From Rhodothermus profundi (GTDB lineage Bacteria > Bacteroidota > Rhodothermia > Rhodothermales > Rhodothermaceae), in the NCBI RefSeq assembly GCF_900142415.1, contig NZ_FRAU01000005.1, positions 99,854 to 163,853 on the forward strand: a stretch of 64,000 nucleotides of DNA, in the 5' to 3' direction. The notes beneath the pieces were generated by a model. It worked only from the letters and a program-made list of their open reading frames with translations. It ran no database searches and was not told the origin of the DNA. Numbering within the stretch: position 1 is the first letter of the stretch; each line of letters opens with the position of its first letter. Positions 9,065 to 17,858 of the stretch are shown here, piece by piece. A program made the position numbers and the translations under genes.

Positions 9065-9081
9065 ATACTTTAAGAAAGTAT
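9065..9081. promoter_or_regulatory. Perfect palindrome ATACTTTaagAAAGTAT between divergent genes
   Basis: Two 7-base arms with a 3-base centre lie 71 bases ahead of mrdA and 171 bases ahead of the rightward peptidase gene. This is the only strongly symmetric element in the 257-base divergent spacer. It could be an operator, or a chance symmetric AT-rich promoter region, since TATACA/TACAAT-like hexamers overlap it. No regulator can be assigned. Confidence 0.35.
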
Positions 9082-9251
9082 CGGCTATACTACCAGGCGC
9101 TCCAATAGCGCGGCGCATCTTTTGCTGCTAAGTAAGTTATGGTAGGAGATCGGAAGAACCGATTGACCGCTCCTACGTTTGGACATAGAGAAGTCCGTGC
9201 AGACTTCGCCCCCTGGTCCGTACCGTGCCGCCGCCAGACTGGAGAAGGATT

Positions 9252-12200
9252 ATGCATGCCTTTCGAATCGCCGGCCTGTTGCTCCTGCTCATAGGCTGGA
9301 CCCTTCCTGCCTGGGCCCAGTACTTCGGCCGCAACAAGGTGCAGTACGAAACCTTCGACTGGAAGGTGCTGCGTACGCCCCACTTTGAAATCTACTACTA
9401 TCCCCAGGAAGAGGTCGCTGTGCGAGATGCGGCCCGTATGGCTGAGCGATGGTACCAGCGCCACAGCCGCACCTTTCTGCATGAGTTTGGCGAGCGCAAA
9501 CCTATCATTTTTTATGCAGATGACGCCGACTTCCATCAAACCAATGCAATCAGTGGGGAAATCGGCGAAGGCACAGGCGGCGTAACAGAATCCATCAAAG
9601 AGCGCGTGATCATGCCGTTTACGGGAATCTATCGGGAAAATGATCACGTGCTCGGTCACGAGCTGGTCCATTCCTTTCAGTATGACATTGCGCTGAACCG
9701 TTCCGATAGCCTGAGCCGCTTCGCGCTGGCGTTGTTGCCGCTGTGGCTTGTCGAAGGCATGGCAGAGTACCTGTCGGTGGGACGCCATGACCCCCACACG
9801 GCTATGTGGTTGCGCGATGCGGCGCTGCGCGACGATCTTCCTACCATCCGCCAGCTTACGCGTGACTTGCGCTATTTTCCTTACCGCTACGGCCAGGCCT
9901 ACCTGGCATACATTGGTGGCAAATACGGTGATCAAGCGGTTACCGATCTGTACAAGCTGGGCGGTATTGTAGGCGTCGATACAGCTATCGTCCTCACCCT
10001 GGGCATTACGCCCGACTCGCTCTCTCGGGAATGGATTCAAGCCGTCAAGCAGACCTACCTTCCGCTGCTGAAGGATCGCACTCCTCCGGAACAGGCCGGT
10101 CGGAAGGTGCTGGCACCCGACCTTGATGCCGGTGAAATCAACCTGGCTCCCGCCCTTAGCCCTGACGGACGCTACGTGGCCTTCCTTTCCGAGCGCGATC
10201 TGTTCACAATCGACCTGTTTGTGGCCGATGCCGAAACAGGCAAAGTGCTGCGCCGCCTGAGCAGCAGTGCCAGCGATCCGCACTTCGATGCAATCCGTTT
10301 CATCAATTCCTCGGGCTCCTGGTCGCCCGACGGCCAGCGTTTCGCCTTCATTACGTTCGCACGGGGCAACAACGAAATTGCCATCTGGAACCTGCGCAAA
10401 GGGAAACTGGAACGCCGCATTGCCGTCGAGGGAGTAGGGGCCATTCACAACCTGGCCTGGTCACCTGACGGCCGCACCATCGCCTTTTCTGGGCTTTCGG
10501 GAGGCATCAGCGACCTGTACCTGCTGGATCTGAAGACAAACCAGGTGCGCAAGCTCACCGACGACCGCTACGCCGATCTGCAACCCGCCTGGTCACCTGA
10601 CGGCCGCACCATCGCCTTTGTATCCGACCGAGGACCCGACGGCACCGACTTCGAAATCTTACGCTACGGCCACGAGCGACTGGCACTGCTGGACCTGGAA
10701 ACGGGCAACGTGCGCGTGCTGCGCCCCTTCCAGCATGGGCAGCAGATCAATCCGCAATTTTCACCGGATGGCCGAAGCCTGTACTTCATCTCCAACCATG
10801 ATGGCTTCAAAGACATCTACCGAATGGATCTGTCGACCGGAGCCGTTTATCGCATCACCAAGCTGCAAACAGGCGTCAGTGGCATTACCAGCATCTCTCC
10901 GGCCATGAGCGTGGCCGCTCAAAACGGCCGCATGGTCTTTTCAGTCTTCACCGACAACAAGTACCTGGTTTTTGCTTTAGAGCCCCATGAGCTACAGGGT
11001 GATCCAGTAACCCCGGGCACTGATCAGGGCATCGCCAGCGCCGGTGTGCTGCCTCCCTTGCAACCCCCTACACAGGGACTGGTCAGCAACTACCTGAATG
11101 ATCCGCTGACCGGACTGCCCGATGAACTGACGCTTCGCCCTCAGCCCTACCGACGCCGCCTGCAACTGGACTATATCGCACCCCCCACGTTTGGCGCTAC
11201 CGTAGGCGGTCCCTTCGGCACCCTGATTGCCGGTGGCGTAGGCTTTTTCTTCAGCGACATGCTGGGCGACCAGCAACTGGCCGTTGTGGCACAGGCCAAC
11301 GGCACCTTCAAGGATATCGGAGGCCAGATTGTCTATATCAACCAGGGCGGGCGAATGAACTATGGCTTGCTGGGAAGCCATATTCCCTTACTATTCGGAT
11401 ATGCGTACTTCCGGCCAGCCTGCTTCGATCCGGCTACTGAACTGACCGTCCCCTGCTACGTCCAGATACTGCAACGCATTTATATCCAACAGGTCAGCGC
11501 GCTGGGCTACTATCCCCTGAACTCTACCCAACGCTTTGAGCTCCAGATTGGCTTTCAGCGCTATGGCTTCGATTATGATGCCGAAATTTATTACCTCTAC
11601 GGCGCAGGATTCCGACGCGACACGGAAAATCTGGATGCTCCCAAGCCCATTTATTTCTTCCAGGTATCGGGCGCATTTGTAGGCGATTTCTCTTTCTTTG
11701 GCTTTACCTCACCAGTACGCGGTTCACGCTACCGTCTTGAAATTTCGCCCCTTACGGGCACCGAACGTTTCGTACGCGTGCTCATCGACGGACGCAAGTA
11801 TTTCTTTTTCCGTCCGTTGACTTTTGCTGTCCGCCTGACCCACGTAGGTAACTACGGCGCTCGCCCCCAACGCCCTGGCGAGCTCTCCTTTGCCCAGGAG
11901 TACCTGGGTTATGGAAGTACTCCGACCTTTGTGCGAGGCTACAGTTTCTATTCGCTGGAGCCCGACGAATGCACCCCCGCTCGCAACGGGGAAACGCTCT
12001 GCGCCGAAGCTCTTCGGCTTATCGGAACGCACGTAGCCGTCGCCAGCGCGGAGCTGCGCATTCCGCTATTTGGAACCGAACGTTTCGGGTTGTTTAACTT
12101 TCCCTACCTACCCACTGAATTGTCGCTGTTTGCCGATGCCGGCGTAGCCTGGTCGAAAGGAGACCTGCCTACCTGGAAGTTTGCGCGTTACTCGCCGGAT

Positions 12201-12341
12201 CGGGTCCCGGTTTTCAGCACCGGTATCTCTACCCGGTTCAACATCCTGGGCGCCATGGTACTGGAGCTGTTCTACGTGTATCCGTTCCAGCGCCCGTACA
12301 AAGGATGGCATCTGGGGGCTCAGCTCGTGCCCGGATGGTAG
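9252..12341 (+). CDS. Secreted HExxH peptidase-like, beta-propeller and outer-membrane barrel fusion
   Basis: The 1029-residue protein has three apparent parts. A signal peptide ends at PAWAQ (about residue 23). Residues about 30-290 hold a zincin-type domain with HELVH at 136-140 and a candidate glutamate ligand in WLVEGMAEY (Glu168 or Glu172). The middle contains TolB/PD40-type propeller repeats (LAWSPDGRTIAF, PAWSPDGRTIAFVSDR, PQFSPDGRSLYFISN). From about residue 640 the chain is rich in alternating aromatic and glycine strands and ends in GWHLGAQLVPGW, like surface-antigen/BamA-type barrels. It probably works in the outer membrane with its soluble domains on one face. The start ATG at 9252 has GGAGAAGG at 9241-9248. 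The stop overlaps the opposing phzF-like gene by 22 bases. Substrate unknown. Confidence 0.72.
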   Translation: MHAFRIAGLLLLLIGWTLPAWAQYFGRNKVQYETFDWKVLRTPHFEIYYYPQEEVAVRDAARMAERWYQRHSRTFLHEFGERKPIIFYADDADFHQTNAISGEIGEGTGGVTESIKERVIMPFTGIYRENDHVLGHELVHSFQYDIALNRSDSLSRFALALLPLWLVEGMAEYLSVGRHDPHTAMWLRDAALRDDLPTIRQLTRDLRYFPYRYGQAYLAYIGGKYGDQAVTDLYKLGGIVGVDTAIVLTLGITPDSLSREWIQAVKQTYLPLLKDRTPPEQAGRKVLAPDLDAGEINLAPALSPDGRYVAFLSERDLFTIDLFVADAETGKVLRRLSSSASDPHFDAIRFINSSGSWSPDGQRFAFITFARGNNEIAIWNLRKGKLERRIAVEGVGAIHNLAWSPDGRTIAFSGLSGGISDLYLLDLKTNQVRKLTDDRYADLQPAWSPDGRTIAFVSDRGPDGTDFEILRYGHERLALLDLETGNVRVLRPFQHGQQINPQFSPDGRSLYFISNHDGFKDIYRMDLSTGAVYRITKLQTGVSGITSISPAMSVAAQNGRMVFSVFTDNKYLVFALEPHELQGDPVTPGTDQGIASAGVLPPLQPPTQGLVSNYLNDPLTGLPDELTLRPQPYRRRLQLDYIAPPTFGATVGGPFGTLIAGGVGFFFSDMLGDQQLAVVAQANGTFKDIGGQIVYINQGGRMNYGLLGSHIPLLFGYAYFRPACFDPATELTVPCYVQILQRIYIQQVSALGYYPLNSTQRFELQIGFQRYGFDYDAEIYYLYGAGFRRDTENLDAPKPIYFFQVSGAFVGDFSFFGFTSPVRGSRYRLEISPLTGTERFVRVLIDGRKYFFFRPLTFAVRLTHVGNYGARPQRPGELSFAQEYLGYGSTPTFVRGYSFYSLEPDECTPARNGETLCAEALRLIGTHVAVASAELRIPLFGTERFGLFNFPYLPTELSLFADAGVAWSKGDLPTWKFARYSPDRVPVFSTGISTRFNILGAMVLELFYVYPFQRPYKGWHLGAQLVPGW

Positions 12342-13135
12342 CTGATGAGCTTCCCCTGTAATATGGTAATGGCGCGCCCGCCCAGGTGCACGCGCTCACC
12401 GCGCACGGCCACCTCTACGCGTCCCCCTCGGGCCGATACCTGAAACCCGCTCAGGCGCACGCGTCCCAGCCGCATCGCCCAGAACGGTCCCAGACAGCAG
12501 TGCGCTGAGCCTGTTACAGGATCTTCAGGAACGCCCACGCGCGGCGCAAAAAAACGCGAGACAAAGTCCGCCGGCACGTCTTCGGCTGGCGCTGTGACAA
12601 TCAGGCCGCGCATGTCGAGCTGTCGCAACCGTTCCAGATCCGGCTTTAGCTTTCGCACCGTAGCCTCGCGATCTAGCAGTACCAGGTAGTCCATCCGGTT
12701 GCGCCCGATGTACTGAATCGGCACATCCCCCAGCACACGCAGCAGCTCGGCAGGTGGCTCACAGGGCTCCGGCATTTCGGTCGGAAAATCCATCCAGATC
12801 GTTCCGTCTTCTGCCCGCCAGGCCGTCAGTTGTCCACTCTTTGTAAAAAAAACAGCAGGCTCATCCGGCTGCAAACACGCAATCTCCCACAGCACATGCG
12901 CACTGGCCAACGTGGCATGGCCACACAGATCTACCTCCTGCGTCGGCGTAAACCAGCGCAGTGAAAATCCCTCGCCGGCAGGCAGCAGAAACGCTGTTTC
13001 CGACCAGTTCATCTCAGCCGCCACCGTCTGCATCCACCCCTCCGACCGCGGGCGATCCAGCAAGCACACGGCCGCCGGGTTACCGGTGAAAGGCTGCTCG
13101 GCAAACGCGTCAACCAGAAAGAGTGGAAGTTTCAT
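12320..13135 (-). CDS. PhzF-family isomerase
   Basis: The 271-residue protein belongs to the PhzF/diaminopimelate-epimerase fold family. Typical segments are LFLVDAFAEQPFTGNPAAVC at the N-terminus with MNWSETAFLLP about 40 residues on (the Glu is the catalytic acid/base of PhzF), RWFTPTQEVDLCGHATLASA, and the late FAPRVGVPEDPVTGSAHCCL. PhzF itself isomerises a phenazine precursor, but no other phenazine genes are near, so the substrate is unknown and 'PhzF' is a family label only. It converges with and overlaps the end of the preceding peptidase gene and is divergent from pyrD. Confidence 0.88.
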   Translation of the reverse strand: MKLPLFLVDAFAEQPFTGNPAAVCLLDRPRSEGWMQTVAAEMNWSETAFLLPAGEGFSLRWFTPTQEVDLCGHATLASAHVLWEIACLQPDEPAVFFTKSGQLTAWRAEDGTIWMDFPTEMPEPCEPPAELLRVLGDVPIQYIGRNRMDYLVLLDREATVRKLKPDLERLRQLDMRGLIVTAPAEDVPADFVSRFFAPRVGVPEDPVTGSAHCCLGPFWAMRLGRVRLSGFQVSARGGRVEVAVRGERVHLGGRAITILQGKLISYHPGTS

Positions 13136-13244
13136 ACGCGGCTCAGACTTCGGATGGATTATTCGGACTATTTTGCAGAAGGCCCCGACTCACCGCATCA
13201 CTCACACCGGGGATCCTGAAGGCACCGTTGATCTTTGAAGGCTG

Positions 13245-14357
13245 ATGTTGCCCACGTTTGCCATGTATCGCTTGTTCCGCCCTCTGCTGTTTCATCTGGA
13301 AGCCGAACGTGCCCATCGGCTTACGCTGGCTGTTGCTCGTCTGGTACAACCCTGGGGACTGTGGGCACTGACGCCTTACTTCAACTATGAACATCCAGCG
13401 CTCACTGTACAGTGCTGGCATCTTACCTTTCCGAATCCAGTCGGCCTGGCTGCTGGACTGGACAAAAACGCACGCCTGGTACGCTTCTGGGAAGCGCTGG
13501 GCTTTGGATTCGTAGAGGTAGGATCCATTAGCGCCCGCCCGTGCTCCGGGAATCCGCCTCCACGTCTGTTTCGCCTGCCCGAAGACCGCGCGTTAATCAA
13601 CCGCATGGGCCTGAACAACGATGGGGCTGAGCAGGTAGCCCGGCGTCTGCAACGCATGCGTCATCGGCGTCCCCTGGGCATTAACCTGGCCAAAACGCAT
13701 GACCCTTCCATTCTCGGAGAAGCGGCCATTGCCGACTTCTGCGAAAGCTTCCGCCGCCTGGCACCGCTGGCCGACTACGTAACCCTGAACATTTCATGTC
13801 CCAACACAGCCGAAGGTAAAACCTTCGAAGACCCCAAGGCGCTCGACGCTTTACTACGCGCCATCTTTGCAGTGCGTCGGGAGCTGAAGTTATCAATCCC
13901 CGTATTGCTTAAGCTATCGCCTCCTCCCTCCAACCGCACCATCTTCGATAGTCAGCTTGAAGAAATTGTTGCGGTGGCCCAGACGCACGGCATAGCCGGC
14001 TTTGTAGCCATCAACACCGCCTCCGACCGGGCCGAGCTGCGCACCAGTCCAGCCATACTCACCCGAATTGGTCCCGGCGGACTGAGCGGCCGCCCCCTTG
14101 CCACGCGCGCTCGCTGCCTGCTTTTTTACCTCTATCGCTTGACTGAAGGGAAACTGCCGCTGATCAGCGTAGGCGGTATTGACTCGGTCGAAGAGGCGTA
14201 TGCCCGCATCCGCGCCGGCGCTTCTCTGGTGCAGCTTTATACGGGTCTCATCTACGAAGGACCCGGCCTGGTGCGGCGCATCAAACAGGGACTCGTTGAA
14301 AAGCTTGAACAAGACGGCTTCGATTCCGTTCAGGCAGCCATCGGCATTGATGCCTGA
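13245..14357 (+). CDS. pyrD: Dihydroorotate dehydrogenase, class 2-like
   Basis: The 370-residue flavoenzyme oxidises dihydroorotate to orotate in pyrimidine synthesis. Its N-terminus (MYRLFRPLLFHLEAERAHRL) is the amphipathic quinone-side extension of class 2 enzymes. FMN-site motifs include GLAAGLDKNA, EVGSISARPCSGNPPPRLFR, LINRMGLNNDGA and LPLISVGGIDS. The catalytic-base segment reads NISCPNT, with Cys at the position where class 2 enzymes carry Ser, which is more like class 1. The start is uncertain: ATG 13245 has GAAGG only 3 bases before it, while ATG 13263 fits the family N-terminus better. The gene is monocistronic. Confidence 0.92.
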   Translation: MLPTFAMYRLFRPLLFHLEAERAHRLTLAVARLVQPWGLWALTPYFNYEHPALTVQCWHLTFPNPVGLAAGLDKNARLVRFWEALGFGFVEVGSISARPCSGNPPPRLFRLPEDRALINRMGLNNDGAEQVARRLQRMRHRRPLGINLAKTHDPSILGEAAIADFCESFRRLAPLADYVTLNISCPNTAEGKTFEDPKALDALLRAIFAVRRELKLSIPVLLKLSPPPSNRTIFDSQLEEIVAVAQTHGIAGFVAINTASDRAELRTSPAILTRIGPGGLSGRPLATRARCLLFYLYRLTEGKLPLISVGGIDSVEEAYARIRAGASLVQLYTGLIYEGPGLVRRIKQGLVEKLEQDGFDSVQAAIGIDA

Positions 14358-14445
14358 ACGCTTTCATTTGCCTGTTGCCCCAAATTGTTTTTTCATCCGC
14401 TAGCCTGTAGTTTGTATGCTGGGACGTAATCGGTACGGAAGCACT

Positions 14446-16347
14446 ATGCCTGCCATCGTTGCCTTTGAAACCATCCCACAGCTTTTTAACCGGCTGTTGG
14501 ACCACTATCGCGGTCAGCAACGGCCGGTATTGAGCTACAAGGATAAACGCACCAAGACCTGGATCGACATTAGCTGGGAAGAGCTGGAGCAACGCGTCCA
14601 TGCCCTGGCCGGCTATCTGTACAAGCAGGGCGTGCGCCCGGGCGATCGCGTCGCTATTCTTTCAGAAAACCGTCCGGAGTGGGCCATCACAGACCTGGCC
14701 ACGCAAATTCTGGGCGGCGTCAACGTCGCGCTGTACACCTCGTTGCCGGCCTCGCAAGTAGGCTACATCGTCAAGGACTCCGGCGCGCGCATTCTGGTGG
14801 TCTCTTCCGCCGTACAACTTCGCAAAGCCGAGGCGATTTTTGACGACTGTCCAGATCTGCAGGAAATCATCACCCTGAGCACCATGCGAAAGGATCATCC
14901 GCCCTATGTGCGGGCCTGGGAGGACGTGCTGGCGGAAGGGGCTGCTTACTGGACCGAACATGAAGCCGAACTGGCAAAGCTGGCCGATCAGGTGCAGCCA
15001 GATGACCTGAGCGCCCTTATCTATACCAGCGGGACCACCGGTCTGCCCAAAGGCGTCATGCTCACCCACCGCAACTTCTGCTCGAACGTGCAGGCCGCGC
15101 TGGAACGGGTCGATTTTGGTCCCAACGACCATCACCTGTCCTTTCTGCCACTATGCCACTCCTTTGAGCGCACGGCAGGCTACACGGCCGTACTGGCCTG
15201 TGGCGCCCGCATCTCCTATGCCGAAAGCATTGAAGCCCTGAGCCAGAACCTGCTTGAAGTGCGGCCTACCGTAATGATCTCGGTACCACGCCTGTTTGAA
15301 CGCGTCTACAACGCCATCCATAAATCCGTCGAAAAGGGATCGCCCCTCCAGCAAAAAATCTTTCACTGGGCTGTTTCGGTAGGTCGGCGCATGGCCGCGT
15401 ACCGCCTGGAAGGCCGCACGCCCGGTCCTCTTCTCTCGCTGCAGCATCGCCTGGCCCACCGCCTGGTGTTTCAGAAACTCCATAATCGACTGGGCGGCAA
15501 TCTCCGCTTTGCCGTCTCCGGTGGGGCAGCTCTTCCATCCTATATCGGCGAGTTTTTTCTGGCAGCCGGCATTACCATTGTCGAAGGCTATGGCCTGACG
15601 GAAACGGCCCCTGTCCTGACCGTCAATCCAATGGACCGCCCTCGCTTCGGAACCGTTGGTTATGTACTGCCCGGTGTAACTATCGCTATCCAGCGGTTGA
15701 CCGACGGCAAGATTATCGGACAACTCTCTGGCGACGACTATCCCAGCGATCTTACCACCGAAGAGGGAGAAATTCTGGTCAAAGGCCCTAACGTGATGAA
15801 GGGCTACTGGAACAACGAAAAAGCTACTCGGGAAGTGTTTGACGCCGATGGCTGGTTCCATACCGGCGACGTGGGCCGCTTCGATCAGGGCTACCTGGTC
15901 ATCACCGATCGCATCAAGCATATGATCGTCTCCCGCGGCGGGAAAAACATCTACCCGGGTCCCATCGAAGACCAGCTCAAGCAGGAGCCCTGGATCGACC
16001 AGATTGTTGTCATTGGAGAGGGACGCGAATTTCTGACGGCGCTCATTGTGCCTGATTTCGAGGCGCTTCGCCAGTACGCACAGGAGCACAACCTGCCCGC
16101 TGAAACCGACGAAGCTCTGTGCCGCCATCCCAAAATTCAGACGCTCTTCGAGCAAAGCCTGCGCCGCTATAACCGCCACGCTCCCGCCCATGAACGCATC
16201 CGCGCTTTCCGGCTGCTCACGGAGCCGTTTACCATCGAAAATGGGCTGCTCACGCCCACGCTCAAACCCCGACGCCGCCAGATCGAAACGCATTACGCCG
16301 ATCTGATCGAGGCCATGTACGCCGAATTTGGCAATGAACCCAATTAA
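14446..16347 (+). CDS. Long-chain acyl-CoA synthetase (AMP-binding)
   Basis: The 633-residue protein of the FadD15/ACSL-like group activates fatty acids to acyl-CoA through an acyl-adenylate. The AMP-binding P-loop is LIYTSGTTGLPKGVMLTHRN, the adenylate motif is VEGYGLTETAPV, and the hinge region is GWFHTGDVGRFDQGYLVITDRIKHMIVSRGG read as consecutive shorter blocks. The C-terminal subdomain begins about NIYPGPIEDQLK. The start at 14446 (MPAIVAFETIP) was preferred over an ATG 30 bases upstream because CGGAAG precedes it at the right distance. It stands alone between pyrD and the tRNA and may feed phospholipid or wax ester metabolism. The chain length preferred cannot be told. Confidence 0.92.
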   Translation: MPAIVAFETIPQLFNRLLDHYRGQQRPVLSYKDKRTKTWIDISWEELEQRVHALAGYLYKQGVRPGDRVAILSENRPEWAITDLATQILGGVNVALYTSLPASQVGYIVKDSGARILVVSSAVQLRKAEAIFDDCPDLQEIITLSTMRKDHPPYVRAWEDVLAEGAAYWTEHEAELAKLADQVQPDDLSALIYTSGTTGLPKGVMLTHRNFCSNVQAALERVDFGPNDHHLSFLPLCHSFERTAGYTAVLACGARISYAESIEALSQNLLEVRPTVMISVPRLFERVYNAIHKSVEKGSPLQQKIFHWAVSVGRRMAAYRLEGRTPGPLLSLQHRLAHRLVFQKLHNRLGGNLRFAVSGGAALPSYIGEFFLAAGITIVEGYGLTETAPVLTVNPMDRPRFGTVGYVLPGVTIAIQRLTDGKIIGQLSGDDYPSDLTTEEGEILVKGPNVMKGYWNNEKATREVFDADGWFHTGDVGRFDQGYLVITDRIKHMIVSRGGKNIYPGPIEDQLKQEPWIDQIVVIGEGREFLTALIVPDFEALRQYAQEHNLPAETDEALCRHPKIQTLFEQSLRRYNRHAPAHERIRAFRLLTEPFTIENGLLTPTLKPRRRQIETHYADLIEAMYAEFGNEPN

Positions 16348-16383
16348 TTAACCTTGAACTCCCATCCTCAGCCCGTAAACCGC

Positions 16384-16412
16384 TGGAACCCTTATCACCT
16401 GTGGCGTATATT
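16384..16412 (+). promoter_or_regulatory. Candidate sigma-70 promoter of tRNA-Pro
   Basis: A -10-like TATATT at 16407-16412 lies 15 bases before the tRNA, with TGGAAC 17 bases further upstream as a weak -35. Spacing is ideal but the -35 matches only 3 of 6 bases. Confidence 0.45.
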
Positions 16413-16426
16413 TGGGGCTGACCTTT

Positions 16427-16500
<74 letters not shown>

Positions 16501-16515
16501 CATGCAAACTAACCA

Positions 16516-16580
16516 GCCCGGCTGGTAGCGCGTCCCGCCCGAGGCGGGAAGATCGCCAGTTCAAATCCAACCGCCCGACA
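16516..16580 (+). pseudogene. Decayed tRNA copy next to tRNA-Pro
   Basis: This stretch repeats the layout of the preceding tRNA from the D-loop onward: GCCCGGctGGTAGCGC, a 5-bp anticodon-type stem TCCCG/CGGGA, a 5-base variable loop AGATC, then GCCAG, TTCAAAT, CCAAC and CGCCCGA. The T-stem no longer pairs (only its two end pairs survive), the anticodon loop lacks U33, and no matching 5' acceptor strand is present. It is therefore a non-functional partial duplicate, perhaps left by tandem duplication or by an excised element that used the tRNA gene as a target. Confidence 0.65.
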
Positions 16581-16585
16581 CCCTG

Positions 16586-16614
16586 AAGCCGTGCCCTAAA
16601 CGCACGGCTTTTTT
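16586..16614 (+). terminator. Rho-independent terminator after the tRNA region
   Basis: A 9-bp stem AAGCCGTGC/GCACGGCTT with a 7-base loop (16595-16601) runs directly into six T. It would end the tRNA-Pro transcript after the decayed copy. Confidence 0.9.
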
Positions 16615-16747
16615 ACTGGCATACCACGTTCAGATCGCTCCCAAAGCTCTCCTCGACTCGGTCTCCGATCTGCCTGGTTTTCCCTCCCGGGGACGCCTCA
16701 ATGCCGGTTACCCGTCTGCAGACGACCGGCTTGCCCATGCCGCTGGC

Positions 16748-17401
16748 TCAAAGCCCCAACCGATGCAGCAGGTATTCCAGACGGCTGCGCCAGCCCAGAC
16801 CGTAGCCGTAGCGAGCAGCCGTGCCACGCCCCAGATGATGCACGTACGTCTCGATAGGAAAGGAAACCAGCCGATAGCCTGCCTGTTCAGCCGCACGAAA
16901 ATTCTGCAGGGTTGGCAGCCCGTGATGAATAAACGGCGGCAACCTGAAGTAAAAAGCGCGCCGAAGCAGCAGGTAGGGCGTTGCCAGTACCGGCAGGCCA
17001 CCTGCCTTGCGAAACCCTCGACGTCGATCAACCTCCACAATCCTGCCAGCACCATAAGCCTGCGGATCGGCCTCCAGCGCCGCGATCATCGGCTCCAGAA
17101 AGCCGCCTCGCCGCGTCTCCGTGTCGCTGTCAAAAAAGTATACGTAAGGGGTTGTGATTGCCTCCATGGCCCGATGCATGGCAGGGCCATGATAGATGTT
17201 TTCAGGTAACCAGAGCGCCCGGACGGCCGCGTGTCCTTCCGCAATTAACTGCTCGATAACCTGCCGGGAGTGATCGCGCGAGCCGTTATCGACAATGAGC
17301 AACGGCACCATCGGATAGTACCGCCGAAAAGAGCGCACGGCCACTTCCAGCAGATCAGGCGTCTGGTAGTTGATCACAACAGCCGTAACAGGCAGTTTCA
17401 T
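16748..17401 (-). CDS. Family 2 glycosyltransferase
   Basis: The 217-residue GT-A fold enzyme transfers a sugar from a nucleotide donor. Signatures are VTAVVINYQTPDLLEVAVRS, LLIVDNGSRDHS and the metal-binding DxD in VYFFDSDTETRRGGF. The start follows AGGAGGG by 4 bases. The protein is short for GT2 and has no membrane helix, so it probably acts at the cytoplasmic face. The gene trails the three membrane-protein genes by 46 bases and could be part of their transcript, but functional linkage is not evident. Acceptor unknown. Between its 3' end and the tRNA terminator (16615-16747) I see no gene. Confidence 0.85.
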   Translation of the reverse strand: MKLPVTAVVINYQTPDLLEVAVRSFRRYYPMVPLLIVDNGSRDHSRQVIEQLIAEGHAAVRALWLPENIYHGPAMHRAMEAITTPYVYFFDSDTETRRGGFLEPMIAALEADPQAYGAGRIVEVDRRRGFRKAGGLPVLATPYLLLRRAFYFRLPPFIHHGLPTLQNFRAAEQAGYRLVSFPIETYVHHLGRGTAARYGYGLGWRSRLEYLLHRLGL

Positions 17402-17447
17402 AGAGCCCTCCTGCACCGCTTGCTTGCAATAAAATACGCCCTAACGC

Positions 17448-17855
17448 TCAGGCGCCGCGACGCTGCTGCGCAACCCGGATGCGTGGCCAGAGAAGTCGCG
17501 CCCAGAGCACAACGGCTATAAGCTCCATCGTCCGCCCGACTACCTGCACTCCCTGCATCATACTCACCGCTCCAATGCCTACCAGCCACACGCCCCCTAC
17601 CAGTATCCCCCCTGCTACCCAGGCTCCCTGATCTGAAGGACGCACGCCTCCCCTTCGCGGCAGAATCCACCAGGCCACCGACACCGCAAATAACACCATG
17701 AAACCCAGCAATACCAGTTCCACGTGCATCAGCCGTAAGCCTGGCCAGGCCGGCAACCAGCCCGTCTTATGGACCAACAGCCAGGATCCCATCGTAAAGC
17801 CCAGCAACAGGTGGCCCAGGGCCAGACGAATCAACCAACAACTCACGGACGGCAT
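17448..17855 (-). CDS. Small four-helix membrane protein with H-x-Gf-PR motif
   Basis: The 135-residue integral membrane protein has four hydrophobic segments. The second helix reads LRLMHVELVLLGFMVLFAVS and ends in AWWILPRRGG. A similar arrangement of a helix-buried His, Gly-aromatic and terminal Pro-Arg occurs in the next upstream gene, suggesting the two are paralogues. The pattern recalls haem-bearing helices of haem-copper oxidase/nitric oxide reductase subunit I, but the protein is far too short for such an enzyme. It lies 3 bases after the preceding gene and is thus in one operon with it. A haem or copper role linked to respiration or NO is inference. Confidence 0.6.
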   Translation of the reverse strand: MPSVSCWLIRLALGHLLLGFTMGSWLLVHKTGWLPAWPGLRLMHVELVLLGFMVLFAVSVAWWILPRRGGVRPSDQGAWVAGGILVGGVWLVGIGAVSMMQGVQVVGRTMELIAVVLWARLLWPRIRVAQQRRGA

Positions 17856-17858
17856 GGT

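Noticed and set aside
9090-10448. A 452-codon open frame on the minus strand
   Set aside because: It is antisense to the secreted peptidase gene, with no recognisable domain and no ribosome binding site.
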